Shown here: positions 11,200 to 30,675 of the stretch, piece by piece
Layout of the letters: each line of letters opens with the position of its first letter
Position numbering within the stretch: the first letter of the stretch is position 1
Source: Allomyces arbusculus
Lineage: Eukaryota > Blastocladiomycota > Blastocladiomycetes > Blastocladiales > Blastocladiaceae
Length of the DNA: 64,000 nucleotides
Direction: 5' to 3'
Assembly (NCBI GenBank): GCA_027604705.1
Contig: JADHYV010000044.1
Coordinates: 1-64,000 of the forward strand
Made by a program: the position numbers and the translations under genes
Notes under the pieces: model-generated
Databases searched by the model: none
What the model was told of the DNA's origin: nothing
The model's input: the letters and a program-made list of their open reading frames with translations, nothing else

Positions 11200-11514
11200 A
11201 AGAATCGGACACCATATCGCAGATTACAGTCGGTTATTAGTCGGCCAGCCCGAATGTGCCTGGTCAGCGTAGTTGTGAGCCACCAAGCGGTTCGCAAACA
11301 ACAGCATCTATGCTAATTTCGCAAAAAAAAACGCGAAGTACTAACAAATACCCATCATCCCGACCAGCGCGCTTGACGCGCGCTGCAAGTACATCCACCA
11401 GTCCAATACGCCAACTGCCCAACGCACAATCCGCGCCTCGTCAAACAGCCACGCCCCATCATTCACGGCCGCACCGACAATGCGCAGGTCTTCCAACACG
11501 ACGCAGCCGGCCAC
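11200..11514. other. intergenic, convergent gene ends
   Basis: Lies between the kinase stop and the stop of the minus-strand gene. Includes a short A-run near 11325. Nothing else seen. Confidence 0.5.
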
Positions 11515-12488
11515 TCACTCGTCGCTCTCCTGGTCATCGGAGAGCACAGCGGGATGGCGCAGCGGGTTCCAAAGAAGCAGTTCCGAGCAGTTGAAGTTGG
11601 GTCGCGCGCAGATGTCAGCGACGAAGTCCGCATCGCTCACGGCCATGGCCGCAAGGATGTCGCTGGTCACTCGACCGAGCTCGACAGTCCCATGGTCGCA
11701 CGCCCACGTAAACAGAGAATGAGTGAGCATTGCGGCAATCTCGGGCAGCTGGTGTACCATGACGTTGCAGAGACACTTGCTGACGTAGAACTGCCAGAAC
11801 AAGTCGCCGCTTTGCGCTGCAAGGACATCTCGGTGCTGTGCGGCGACACCGATGAGCCAGGTGAGGCAACCCAAGTCGTTGTGCGCGAACTTGATGTACC
11901 CAACAAAATCCTGAAGCACGAGGTACATAAACAGCTTGAGCACAGTCACTTTGCGCGTCGGAACGGCCGACAAGTACAGAGGTGGCTGGGCATAACAAAG
12001 AACATGGAGACGAAGGGTCAATCATTGCTCGAGTTCGCTCCATGACGCCCAATTACACATTTCCATACCGTTTTTGACCTCCAAGCAAACGTTCGCGTGA
12101 AAACGCGGAAAATGGTTGGCTCAACCTGCTGCGAGTTGCCCCGCGCACCCAAGGCGTTTGCGGAAAACACCAAAGGCGAGAGAATGTGCTCGAGGTCGAC
12201 GAAAAGAGCGGCAGCAAACCCGGTCGTCGGGTCGAACTTGGCAACGGCAAAGGTGCACGGCTCGGTCAACTTGAGAACTGGACCAAAATGATACCCGATT
12301 TGATAGGCAAATGTCGTCATTGTTGCAGCGGCGGCAGCAATGTCGGCATCGAGCTTGGCGCCGAACGACCGGTTGGCAAGCGGCGTGTGTACCGCGCCGG
12401 GCTTGAGCAACTGCTTGTACTTTTGCTCGGCGACTGCGATCGCGAGGGGAGTGACGGCGGGCAGGTCGATGTATTGCAGCGACTCCAT
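11515..12488 (-). CDS. unknown helical protein, 296 residues
   Basis: Two exons, 12488-12069 and 11985-11515, joined in phase 0 across an 83-bp intron (gtatgg...cccag). It starts with ATG at 12488 (MESLQYIDLPAVTPLAIAVA). The first half contains alternating helical and strand-like segments (EPCTFAVAKFDPTTGFAAAL). The second half is predominantly helical, with regular hydrophobic spacing (KLFMYLVLQDFVGYIKFAHN; ELGRVTSDILAAMAVSDADF), suggestive of an armadillo/HEAT-like fold. It ends in an acidic DDQESDE. Codon use is less GC-biased than in neighbouring housekeeping genes. I do not recognise the family. Confidence 0.65.
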
Positions 12489-12961
12489 TTGCGATAAGTT
12501 GGTTGAAGTCTTGGTCGCTCAAACGCGAAAACGAGGGGCAATCGTTAGGAAGAACGCTGCGAGAACGCTGTCCAGTCACCCAAGTCACGTTTTTTTCATC
12601 TAGTACTCCACGTACGTTGGACCCCAATAGGGTAGCACTGTGACCTTGATCGCTCGCCGGCGTTTTGATCGAAGCTGGTTCTCCGAGTCGTCCACCACCA
12701 TTCAATGCCCAGAGCTTGCTGCAGCCGATGTGCCACTGTGCCTGGATCCACGCGCCCTGACGGTAGTGCGCAGTGTGTGCAGCGACTTGTGTGCTTCCCC
12801 CCGACTCTCTGACAAGTCTCGTTCGCTCGTCAACACGACCACCTCATCCGGCCCCGGTATCCTCTTGCAACCCGCTGATCGCACGCTCTCGCCGCTCGTG
12901 CCGCTGCAATGTCGTGGCCCCGCTAACGGGCCGCAGACCCTCGACCTCAGATCTCGGGTCG
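12489..12961. other. intergenic upstream of the P4-ATPase relic
   Basis: Frames are open, but no ATG-initiated coding sequence resembles a P4-ATPase N-terminus before 12962. Probably the old promoter region of the relic and of the divergent gene. Confidence 0.45.
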
Positions 12962-14265
12962 CGGTTTATCTACCTCAACGACACAGTCAAGAACGATGCG
13001 CAGTCATTCCTGCACAATGGCATTTCCACGGCCAAGTACACGGCGTTCACGTTTCTGCCAAAGTTCCTGCTCGAGCAGTTTTCCAAATCCGCCAACGTGT
13101 TTTTCCTCTTCACGGCGTGCATCCAGCAGATTGGCGACATTTCGCCCACGTCAAAAGTACGGCTTTGGAGCGATGACGATGATGGCGACGGCGAGAATTC
13201 GAGTGCGCGACTGCCGCGGACGAGAAGCTGACGTCAAATCGGACCTGCAGCTCACAACCACCATCCCGCTCACGGCCGTACTCATCGCCACGGCCTTCAA
13301 GGAGGGCATGGAGGACCTGAAGCGGCACCGCGCCGACAACGTGATCAACTCGCGACGCCCGACGTCGATTGGCGTGAACTTGCGCGGCCGCGACATGGAA
13401 ATTGAGGTGCTCAACATTTGCGAATTCAACTCGACGCGCAAACGCATGTCGGCGATTCTGCGATTCCCGGACGGGACCATCAAGTTGTACTGCAAGGGTG
13501 CCGATACCGTCATCTTGGAACGGCTCGACCAGCGGCCCGGGTCCAATCCGAACGTCGATTCGACCATGGCCGCGCTCGAAGACTACGCGTCCGAGGGTTT
13601 GCGCACGCTGTGTATTGCCTACCGCGTGATTTCCGAGGCCGAGTACGCGCAGTGGTCGCAGGTCTACGACAAGGCGGCGACGACGCTCGTGAACCGCGGC
13701 GAGGAGCTGGACCGCGCCGCCGAATTGATTGAGCGCGACTTGGTGCTGCTGGGCGCGACGGCGATCGAGGATAAGCTGCAGGACGAGGTGCCGGAAACAA
13801 TTGCGACGCTCGCCATGGCCGGGATCAAGATCTGGTACGTTGGGAACGGGTTCACGGGCGCGCAGAGACCAGCAACTGACACCGCCAACTCGCAATCGTG
13901 TGTAGGGTTCTCACGGGCGACCGTCAGGAGACTGCCATCAAAATTGGCTACAGTTGTAAGCTCTTGACCGAGGACATGAATCTGCTCACGATCAACTACG
14001 ACAATTTCCCGGAAACCAAGAAGGAGCTCGAGCGGCAACTGCAGCAAGTGCGCACGCTGCGCGCGACGGGCGGTGGGACCGCGACGGGCAGCCAGTACGG
14101 CAGTTCGACGCACCTGCAAGGGTCGGCGAACCCGTTACAGGGCGGCGGCGCGTTGAAGGCGGGCAACGGAGAGAATGAGTCGCTCGCGCTGATTATCGAT
14201 GGCCGCACGCTCGATTTCGCGTTCGAGATGCAACCACTGCTCAAAATGAAGAAAATACTTTTGTT
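12962..14265 (+). pseudogene. P4-ATPase (aminophospholipid flippase, Drs2-like) with internal deletion
   Basis: Blocks of a Drs2-type flippase are unmistakable: FIYLNDTVKND, STAKYTAFTFLPKFLLEQFS (TM1 entry) and TACIQQIGDISPTSK; then, after a 94-bp intron (13157-13250), TTIPLTAVLIATAFKEGMED. At ~13365 the text jumps from NVINSRR directly into the nucleotide-binding domain (IEVLNICEFNSTRKRMSAIL, KLYCKGADTVILERL). The intervening ~400 residues of a normal protein, including the actuator domain (DGET), TM3-4 and the DKTGT phosphorylation site, are absent. After a second intron (13835-13905) it resumes at VLTGDRQETAIKIGYSC and stops shortly after the hinge region, lacking GDGANDV and the last transmembrane helices. 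Splice sites and frame are preserved, so the loss looks recent. It cannot pump lipid. Confidence 0.85.
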
Positions 14266-14537
14266 TGGCCCTGCTACCTCTCGATCTTTCCATCTTGCTC
14301 AAATCGCTCTTTGATGGGTCGGCTTTCAGGGAATCAATGACAGGCCTGTCACGTCGTTGGGCGAGAAGTTGGTCTTAGTCGTTTGTGAAGCAAGTTGTGC
14401 TGACGAATTGCATGTGATGCTTTTGTCAAAAACATCACTGCATGGGATTCGTCTTGTCTTGCGCATGTGCTGAGGCAGGAGCGCCGGGTACAAATGCTCT
14501 GGTCTTCACTCGCGCCGGTTTTCTCCTCTCCACAACT

Positions 14538-15716
14538 ATGAGCGACGCGAATCCCATTCAAGACCAACAACCGCTGCCAAGTCCAGCCCAGCAGACCAGT
14601 TCTCCGGATGGTGAAGTCGCTGCTGGTCGGAACGAAGCAACTAGCGACCAATGTCATCGTATTAATATCACTAGTCGCCCTGACATGTGGAAGCACGGAA
14701 TGCAATGGCAACGACCACCCCCAGTAGCCTGGTCATCGCTTTGGCCAGCTGGTCCCAAGACGGCGCCATCCCCACCGCCTCTGGGCAGGACGCCTCCGCG
14801 CAAGTTCCCAGACACCGAATGGCACTCGGGCACGCTTCCCATCACGCTGCAAGGGCTGCAACACTGCGTCGAGTACCATGTCCACCGTGAGTCCGGCGGG
14901 ACGTGGGCGTTCCTGTCCCTGTGCGGCAGTGCCGTCCCAAGGGGCTATTGGTTCCGCATTGACGAATGGGCCAACGCGACGGGTTTTGCCAATGTCGATG
15001 TGCTCGCTGGTGCTGTTCCTAACACGAACCGCCTCACGATTCGCCATCTGGCCTTCCAGTCATCGTTCTTGCAACACGTCGGGGTTCCGGACTACTACAG
15101 CCGGAAAATGCCAATTGTAGAAGAGGATCTCACCGAAGCACAACAAGCACAGCTTGCCGCGCTTGCCGAAAAATACGGCGAGTTTGTGCCCTGCCTTCCG
15201 CCCAATCCGCCCAACATCATGCTCGGTCCTTGCCGAGTGGGCGCGATTACTCAATATATCCCGGCGCTCAACGACGCGCAGCGGCTGTTCATGATCGAGT
15301 ACTCGCTCGTGCACGTATTCGACTGGATTGGCCACCTGTGGACGCAGTACCCGACCGACGCGCCCGTGATTGCACTTAAGCACACGACGGGCGCATCCTT
15401 CCCGCGCTGGCGCAGCTCGGTTCCCGAGTTCACGGCGTACATTGAGCGCATCGCCTGCAAGTGCATTCTCGACTCGAAAATGGCGCCGCTTGTGGACGTC
15501 AAGGCAGCTATGGTGCAGTCTCCCAACGACGCCAACGACCCGGAAAAGTTTCAGGATGGCGGTCGATTTGGCAAGCCGTTTGACCCAGACGCGTTTGACA
15601 AGGCCATGTCGCATCGCGACTCGTGGAAGAATACCGGGAATTGGACGAGTCACCTGCAGGGCGGTGTCGTTTTGGACGGGCTTGTCGCGTACGAGCCTGC
15701 TCCACGGGGGTGGTGA
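14538..15716 (+). CDS. unknown protein, paralogue of the relic at 18.1 kb
   Basis: Single-exon frame of 392 codons from the ATG at 14538 (MSDANPIQDQQ); an earlier in-frame ATG at 14442 would add 32 residues. The N-terminal ~70 residues are low complexity, followed by a conserved-looking core: TEWHSGTLPITL, CVEYHVHRESGGTWAFLSLC, RLFMIEYSLVHVFDWIGHLW, DAPVIALKH. No signal peptide, membrane segment or known catalytic motif is evident. A decayed paralogue lies 3.5 kb downstream on the same strand, with clear similarity over EYHVHR...TWxFL and FxWIxHxW, so the family duplicated locally. I do not recognise the family. Confidence 0.7.
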   Translation: MSDANPIQDQQPLPSPAQQTSSPDGEVAAGRNEATSDQCHRINITSRPDMWKHGMQWQRPPPVAWSSLWPAGPKTAPSPPPLGRTPPRKFPDTEWHSGTLPITLQGLQHCVEYHVHRESGGTWAFLSLCGSAVPRGYWFRIDEWANATGFANVDVLAGAVPNTNRLTIRHLAFQSSFLQHVGVPDYYSRKMPIVEEDLTEAQQAQLAALAEKYGEFVPCLPPNPPNIMLGPCRVGAITQYIPALNDAQRLFMIEYSLVHVFDWIGHLWTQYPTDAPVIALKHTTGASFPRWRSSVPEFTAYIERIACKCILDSKMAPLVDVKAAMVQSPNDANDPEKFQDGGRFGKPFDPDAFDKAMSHRDSWKNTGNWTSHLQGGVVLDGLVAYEPAPRGW

Positions 15717-16028
15717 GGTGTTTGTCTTAGTGTCGCGCTGAGTGTGAGAGAAGGGAATGAATAGATGGATAATTATTGCTTTCCGCGGCACGACTGCTTC
15801 CATGCAATCCACAAAAATATCATATCATTGGGCCAACGTGGATGCAAAACAGATTTAAAATTGATCGAGCAACGGGGCGAGTGAGCCCTGGGCCGCGATC
15901 GACAAACAATAGTGTCGCCCCATGAGCATCCACTCTTCGATTTCATCAAAAATCTCGAGTTTGGCAATTCTATGTTCGACCCAAACCCAATCTCAGCATC
16001 AGCGGTCAATTACTCGCACCGCCGAACT
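15717..16028. other. intergenic, convergent gene ends
   Basis: AT-richer spacer between the unknown gene and LCMT1. Nothing recognised. Confidence 0.5.
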
Positions 16029-17120
16029 TCAAACCATCACGTACCGCGACTTCTCCTCGTCGGGCACATGTTTCGCCCAATACTCGTTCATGTCCATCGT
16101 CTCCACCCGCGCAAACTCGCTCAGCTGCGTGCGGTGCGCGTCGACGGTCGGGACCGCGTGAAGACCCGGTAACTCGATCCCTTGCTCGCTCAGGTTGCGG
16201 AGCATCATTTGGCCAAACGCGTCGTCGGGCACAATGTGGTCGTAGCTGACAACCGCCGCCGAGGGAAGCTGCGCGTGGATCCAGGAGAGAAGTGACGTCA
16301 CGGCAGGCGGGTCAACGTATACGAGCACACATTCCGCCATGACGAGCGTTGGCCATGTCGTGTCAAAGCCGCATGCGGAAAGTCGTTCCACGACGGCGGG
16401 CCACGCGCGCAGGTCGCCGCCGAGGAGAGTGTAGCGGCCGTCGGCCGTAGCCATCGTCGTGTGCTTGCCGTCTAGAACATGACGCGAGTGAGGATTAATC
16501 GACTCAGACGACGGAAGTGTGGTCGAGCCGGACGTACCAAACGTGGCGCCAGGCAGCAGCTCGGCGTACACCTTGCGGTGACGGCGCAAGCACGAAATCT
16601 TGTGCATGACCGTCTCTGGGAAATCCACTTCAAAGTACCGCACATTGGCTGCTGCGAGTTGGTCCTGCCGCAGCCGCAACGACGGTCAACACCATTTTTC
16701 GACTGCACGAACAGAAAATTCGCGCGCACCTTGTACCGCATCCACCGCGTGTCGGTACCCGCGCCGAGGCTCAGGACCTGACCCGGTACGCAGTCTTTGG
16801 TCACACGTGCAATAAACAGTTCGACCGCCCGGTCGAACGCGTGGATACGCGCGTAGGTGCCGCGATTGATGAGCGGCGGACGACGCGTCGCATGCGCGGA
16901 CGACGAGGACACGAATACCGACGCGTACACGTCGGTCATGTATCCGACTTGCACGGCGGATCTAGTTGATCCCTGGAATCATCAGCCGTTGCTCGTAGTG
17001 CAGTGCTGTCGTTGGGGACGTGGGCGTTGAGATTTACAGGCGTGACAGCGCGGCCACATCGTCGGTGCCGCGCACCACGTCGTCAGGCGACGCGTGCAGA
17101 TGGGGCGGGTGGTTGCTCAT
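16029..17120 (-). CDS. PPM1/LCMT1: leucine carboxyl methyltransferase 1 (PP2A C-subunit methylation)
   Basis: Three exons: 17120-17038, 16961-16730 and 16664-16029; 316 residues, close to the family norm (yeast Ppm1 328). The start MSNHPPHLHASPDDVVRGTD leads into the conserved DDVAALSRLSAVQVGYMTD, which spans the first splice and supports both exons. Other family landmarks are RPPLINRGTYARI, the SAM-binding LGAGTDTRWMRY, VRYFEVDFPETV, TLLGGDLR and the catalytic-side MAECVLVYVDPPAV. The enzyme uses S-adenosylmethionine to methylate the C-terminal leucine of the PP2A catalytic subunit, promoting assembly with B subunits. It looks intact. Confidence 0.95.
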
Positions 17121-18111
17121 AGTTGCAGGTTGGTGCTTGGTGAGAGCAGCTTGTGCTGTGCGCGTCGCAACGATGAGTTGCGTACCGCTCTTTTTCTGGC
17201 CAGTTGCATGTCGATTCTCTCGAAACGTGACGACCACGTCACTGAGCTGGAATGCCTCTTCGCTGCTTTCGTTCGCGGCTTTGCTTGCCTTATACTTGGC
17301 AGCAGATTCATGTTGCAAGGATCAGCACGACGTTCGAGCATTCCACGGCGGACCTGGTTCGAATGGCTTGCGTTGTAGCCCGTTTGGAGCCGCTCTTGCT
17401 TTCGTTTGGCGATTTGTGCTATGTGGCCGCCTGGTCACGCGAAAGTATCAAGTCTGGCGCTGTGCTTCTGCAAAAAAATGTCGTCGAAAGCATTGTAATG
17501 CTATACAGCAAGGGTGCAAAGAGAGTCACTCAACAACTCAAACCAATGCACATAGGCGCGGGGCTGCATCGGGGCCCACCATCCAGTCTAGCTGTCATGT
17601 CGTCCTGAGCATAACCGGTTGATACCAACATCATCGGTGCTGCCCGACCTATCCCTTTGTTGTCGACCCTGTTCCTGAGCGTCCCCGAGCTGGCGACGGC
17701 GTCAGGGCCATGTCTCTGAGTGCCAAATTAAGTCGGCCCTGGATCTGTGGCCCCCGAGCCCGTTCGCGGTACAAATGCAAGGTAGGGCCGGCTCGCCAAC
17801 ACGTTGGTAGCCTTACAGTAATTTCAATCACTTCAAATTGTGACGGTCGCTGGGCATGAAGGCGCTTGAAGACTCTCCCGCGTGTTGCTGAAAGCATGGG
17901 CGGCTCCCGCGAACGAAAAATATTATGGCTTGCTAACTTCTACATTACCTATCCGATGGGGTTTTGAAGAAGTTCTTGGCAGGTTGGAGAGCTTGACAGT
18001 CATTTTGCGCATCATGAGTGCCAGCGACGCTTGAACAATTTCTGTGCCCGTCCAAAACAACTTGTCTCCACTAGTTTTTCCATCTCGGCATCATCACCGT
18101 CTTCAATCGTC
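17121..18111. other. intergenic, ~1 kb, AT-richer
   Basis: Separates LCMT1 (minus) from the relic at 18.1 kb. Small open frames (e.g. 17252-17608) show no domain, no splice support and no codon bias like the neighbours. I see no gene. Confidence 0.55.
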
Positions 18112-18995
18112 ATGGATTCAAGCAAGCACGGCTTCGCCGCCACCACCACCAGTGTCGCTCACAACTTCGCTGTTGATAAAGAGGATGACTTCCAACGACC
18201 ACGCTGGTTACTACAGTGGCCTCTCAATTCGCAGTCCGCTTTTGTCGTTGAGGATGCGGCATCACCGCCGAGTGCGAGTGGACAAGACGAGCGCGATCTG
18301 CACGGCCAAAGTCGGATTGGTCCCAATGCGCATGATATGCCCCACCTTCCACTGACTCGCCCGGCCCACTTCCCCTCCGCCGACTGGCGCTCTGGCCAGC
18401 TGTATATGACGCTCGCCAAGACTGGGGACCTGGTCGAGTACCACATTCACCGTTTGACGGGCATCACCTGGACGTTCCTCGGGTATGCCTGGGACTGTGC
18501 TGCCCCCGCCGGGTATTGATTCCGAATTCTCGACTGAGGGAACACGTTTGCGTGGACGCACGACCCGCTTCGCCATGTTTGTTCTCGGCATCGACCACTG
18601 CGTCTTCGAAGCCGAGTTCCTCAACTACGTCGGGATCCCCACTGAACTCATTCGCCGTCACCCGGCCGAATACGCGGCCGCGCATGGGCTCAGCGGGACC
18701 AAGATGGCGCGAACCAGCGACTTGGCCGCGCAGTACGGCTACTTTGAACCGCTGTCCCCGAACGGGTTCACCCCAGGTCTTGACGCCCGAGCAGCGATCG
18801 AGCATGCGCTCGTGCGCGTGTTCCACTGGATCGAGCACCCGTGGCGGCGACCCCCGTGATCGCGCTTGCGCACACGTTCTGGCTCCGTTCGGTCGAGCGC
18901 AACCGGGACATGTATGTGTTCATGGAACTGTTGGAACGGACTGGTGCAACGCTTGGCCACGCCGACACCGCGGGAGGGCGAAGGGCCGGCCGTAG
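18112..18995 (+). pseudogene. decayed paralogue of the unknown gene at 14.5 kb
   Basis: It begins with an intact ATG frame (MDSSKHGFAATTTS) and aligns with the 14.5-kb gene: ADWRSGQLYMTL against TEWHSGTLPITL, LVEYHIHRLTGITWTFLGYA against CVEYHVHRESGGTWAFLSLC. At ~18519 the frame hits a stop just after PAGY. Similarity then continues in another frame (EAEFLNYVGIPTEL; RAAIEHALVRVFHWIEHPW). Around 18840 a further small shift precedes PVIALAHTFW, matching PVIALKHTTG. The tail is lost. At least three lesions make a functional product unlikely; an unannotated intron could explain one, but not all. Confidence 0.75.
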
Positions 18996-19490
18996 GCCGA
19001 GGCGCAGAGGGTGCATGGGCTTTGAGATGGTGGAGGATCGGTTGACATGCAATGATAAAATGCACTGATTGGGATTTCAAAGGCGATGAGCCACAAGGAA
19101 CGCCGGTGCAGTAGCAACCCGCTCTGCAGTGTGACAAGGACAATATCGGCCAGCAAGGAGTGAGCCACAGGTTGGAAATGAGTTGGAGAGAAGTTGCGCA
19201 TGTGTATTCGCTACAAAGTTTGGATCAGGCAGGATGTTAATTTTTTTGTAAACAAGTTGAGATCCATGTTCTGACACGGCAAACAGCAATCGGCAAGCAT
19301 GTCGCTCACTGACAGGTCGCAGAAGCGCCAGCAACGGCGACAGCAACGAAAGACGACCAGTGTTAACGCCTGCCAGAGAGTCCACAAGCATGCAAGCCGA
19401 GTATTTTATCCATATTGGTACACGCACCGGCCCCGCATGTATAATCCACCAAACGAAACAGCAAAACACGCCCTCACTCGTCATCTCGAC
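18996..19490. other. intergenic upstream of CBS stop
   Basis: No coding signal. Probably CBS 3' flank plus relic flank. Confidence 0.5.
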
Positions 19491-21174
19491 TTAGACCTTG
19501 GACTGCACGAGCCACGCCATCAAGTCGATCTTGGTGACGACCGCGACGACCGCGTGCGACCCGGGCGTCGTAACGACACCGGCCGAGTTTTTCTCAAAGA
19601 ACGCCGACAAGTCGGCCAACGGGGTGTCGGGCGTGATCACAAAGTACTCCTTGGCCTTGGTGTCAAAGTGGAACATGGCGTCGTCGACGGGCGAGTTGAG
19701 CGTGACGCGGCCCGAACTCACACGCGACAGAATGTTACCGAGCGTGACGAGCCCAACAATCGGGGCATTCGCCGCCCCCGACGCGACGACCGGCAGCTGG
19801 TCGAACCCGTTCTTCTGCATGACGAGCACCGCGTCGCGGCACGCCGTCCCGCGCGTCGCCGTCACGGCGCGCGGCAGCTTCAAGTCGGCGACGGTCGCGC
19901 CGCGGAACGGCGCCAGCCGCTTCTCCTCCTCGGCAACCGTCTCGGCAGAGATGAACCCGTTCTTCTTCATCCACGCGTCCGAAAGGAACTTGGTCATGTA
20001 GTTGCGCACCGAGTCGGGCAGAATCACGACCACCTTGCTGCCGGCGGGCAAGTTGGCGTGCTTGATCGCGCGAATCGCACCCGCCACGGCGGTACCCGAC
20101 GACCCACCGCACAGGAGACCCTCGTGCCGGATCAGACGACGCGCCATCAGGAACGACTCCTTGTCCTCGGTCTTGATCCAGAAATCCACGAGCGACCGGT
20201 CGAGCGCTTCCGGGATAAAGTCGTACCCGATGCCCTCCACCTGGTACGACGTGATGGCGCCGTTCAGGTTGGCGGGTTGTGCCAAGATCGAACCGACCGG
20301 GTCGAGACCGACAATCTGGATCTTCGGGCACGCTTCCTTGAGCCGCTTGGCGGTCCCCGACAGCGTGCCGCCCGTGCCCGCGCCGGCCACGTACATGGCC
20401 ACGTCCGAGCCCAACGCATCCACAATCTCCTCGGCGGTCCCGTAGTAGTGCGCGAGCGGGTTGTTCGGGTTCGCGTACTGGTCGAGAATCACCGAGTTCG
20501 GAATCTCCTTGTTGAGCCGCTTGGCGACACCAATGTGCGACTCGGGCGCGTCCCAGGCGGCCTCGGTCGGCGTGCGAATAATCTCGGCACCGAGCGCCTT
20601 GAGGACATCGACCTTCTCCTGCGACATCTTTTCGGGCAAAGTAATGATGCACCGGTAGCCCTTGACAGCAGCCGCGAGCGCGAGACCGATGCCCGTGTTG
20701 CCGGACGTCGGCTCGATGATCGTGTACCCGGGCTTCAGGATCCCGGCCTTCTCGGCCTCCTCGACCATGCGCTTGGCGATACGGTCCTTGACGGACCCAC
20801 CAGCGTTGAAGTACTCGCACTTGACGTCTGCATGACGCGGAATGGGCGGAGGGCGAGCGGGACGGTCAGAATGCTGCGTTCATAGCGGGCGTCGTTTCTG
20901 TTGTCGCAGTCCTCATCCTCGAATCGACAGCGCCAAGGGTACGAGGGGTCGGAAGTGGAGTTGCGGAGAGGGAGAAAGGAGAGGAATCCTTCTTGCCCGT
21001 CGCTTCCCACTCGGACCACGCAACGGCAAGCGCCACGAGCACTCATCTTTACGTACAGACTTCAACATGACCAACGCCCTCCTGCGCTGGAATCTTCTGC
21101 AACCGCACGAGCGGCGTGTTGCCGATATGGTCGAGGACCGTCGAGCAGACCTTGGGTTCGGGCGTGACGGGCAT
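19491..21174 (-). CDS. CYS4: cystathionine beta-synthase
   Basis: Two exons, 21174-21057 and 20827-19491; 484 residues. The 229-bp intron (21056-20828) is unusually long for this window and lies in phase 1 between HVEV and YVKCEYF. The enzyme condenses serine (or serine-derived aminoacrylate) with homocysteine to cystathionine using PLP, the first step of transsulfuration. Visible features are IGNTPLVRL, the PLP lysine Lys53 in [14 protein letters not shown], the substrate loop [10 protein letters not shown], the phosphate-binding [10 protein letters not shown], and [15 protein letters not shown] closing the catalytic core. Two C-terminal CBS (Bateman) motifs follow (~residues 355-484). There is no N-terminal heme-binding extension, as in fungal CBS. 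Looks intact. Confidence 0.95.
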
Positions 21175-21644
21175 AGTGGTTGGGAGTGGTGGTGGTGGAA
21201 AGTGGCGTGCTGGGAGAGAACGAGCTCGCAATGGCGGGTCGGTGCTGCCGGTCGGTTTTGAGCGCGGGCAGGAAATGCAACGTGTGCAGCAGGGGAGAAG
21301 GAGAAGAAGCGACGGTGAAGAGGCGACGCTGGAGAGAAGAGGGAAAGCAGAGGGCGAGGTTGGGGCAGCAAGTGCAGGCAAAAAGTCGGTGATCAGGTCA
21401 GCGCAAGGCCGGAAATGACCTGTCCTTACACACGCGCCAAATGACTGCCCTCAACGCTGGCGCCATCTCTGCTCCACTCGTCGACCGGCCTGACCAAGTC
21501 ATTCTCACTTTCATTTTCGCGACTGAATTTATACTGGATGGTGGGCGCGCCCCTCTTCCACGACAACACATCACTCCATCCGCTCGTGCCGCGCTGCAGG
21601 TATGCGCTCCACTCCGGCCCACGCCGAATTGCGCGACGCGGGCA
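21175..21644. other. intergenic, CBS promoter / PRP4 kinase 3' flank
   Basis: Contains the 5' flank of CBS. No gene or RNA recognised. Confidence 0.5.
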
Positions 21645-29876
<8,232 letters not shown>

Positions 29877-30282
29877 AGAAGAGGAGGAGGAGGAATGAGC
29901 GGGGTTTTGGATTTGGCGGCCCGCGGTTGGGATGGATGGCGTTCGCGTATGTATGAATTTTGCTGCTTCTGGTTTGGGAATGGTTGTCTTGGTTCGTGTT
30001 CAATCGAAGGCTGCGCGACAGCAGTGTCTATCCCATGATGATTCGTGTCGACCACAGTGTTGAGCGGCAGGAGGGCTGGATGATTGGGGCGTCTTGGTGC
30101 ATTACTGAGATGGCCGACTTGATCGCGTCCGTTCCGTGCAACGCACCGAAGCCAGGGGAAATTGAACAATGATCAACACATTTGGGTGGAGAAGTGAGAG
30201 AACATCATTGGGCATCGATTTGCGTTAATAGCAGAACGAGCAAGCGCGAGATGCCTCCTCTGCCACTTTAATTTCGAAGCCC
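29877..30282. other. intergenic
   Basis: 3' flank of the large gene. Nothing recognised. Confidence 0.5.
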
Positions 30283-30330
30283 TTGCCCCACGACCGCCGA
30301 CCCGTTCGCTCTGCCCCTGCAACTGCCGCC

Positions 30331-30640
30331 GGCCCGCGCTCATTGAGAACGTGCACCGCGACGCGAAGACCGTGGTCGATGGATCTGGAGCGCGCCGTGC
30401 GCTGCAAACACCGCCTCTCGTCCCAAATGACAGAACGCGTCGTGCTTGCAGCTGGGTGCGACGCGATCTTTTCCCATGTCGTGACTGAGGCACTCGTGCA
30501 TCCCAAGCCCCTGGCCATGGCCGCCATGCGTCCCGCATCGTTTTCACTCTTGCCGACTGTGGGGATTGATTTCGCATCACACACGGGTGGTACGTGTGTG
30601 CCAGCCTTGGGCGCGGCGCACATGCACGCTCAAGACAGGT
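30331..30640 (+). pseudogene. decayed GRDP-like fragment
   Basis: One frame aligns with the middle of the GRDP genes: RPWSMDLERAVRCKHRLSSQ against GPWSMDLVRAVRRQRRFSSx, TERVVLAAGCDAIFSHVVTE against TEHVVLRGCGAIHATVTE, then MAAMRPASFSLLPTVGID. The hallmark AWHTHQL has degraded to ASHTGGT. There is no flanking exon, cysteine tail or usable start, so this is an old remnant. Confidence 0.75.
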
Positions 30641-30675
30641 CGGATCATGAACCACAACAGATGAGGCAATATTGA

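Noticed and set aside
17252-17608. 118-codon plus-strand frame in the LCMT1 upstream spacer
   Set aside because: Composition differs from coding sequence here and no motif is visible. The opposite strand carries the LCMT1 promoter.
19299-20885. 528-codon plus-strand frame antisense to CBS
   Set aside because: Arg/Asp/Val-rich translation that is the complement of a strongly conserved CBS gene.
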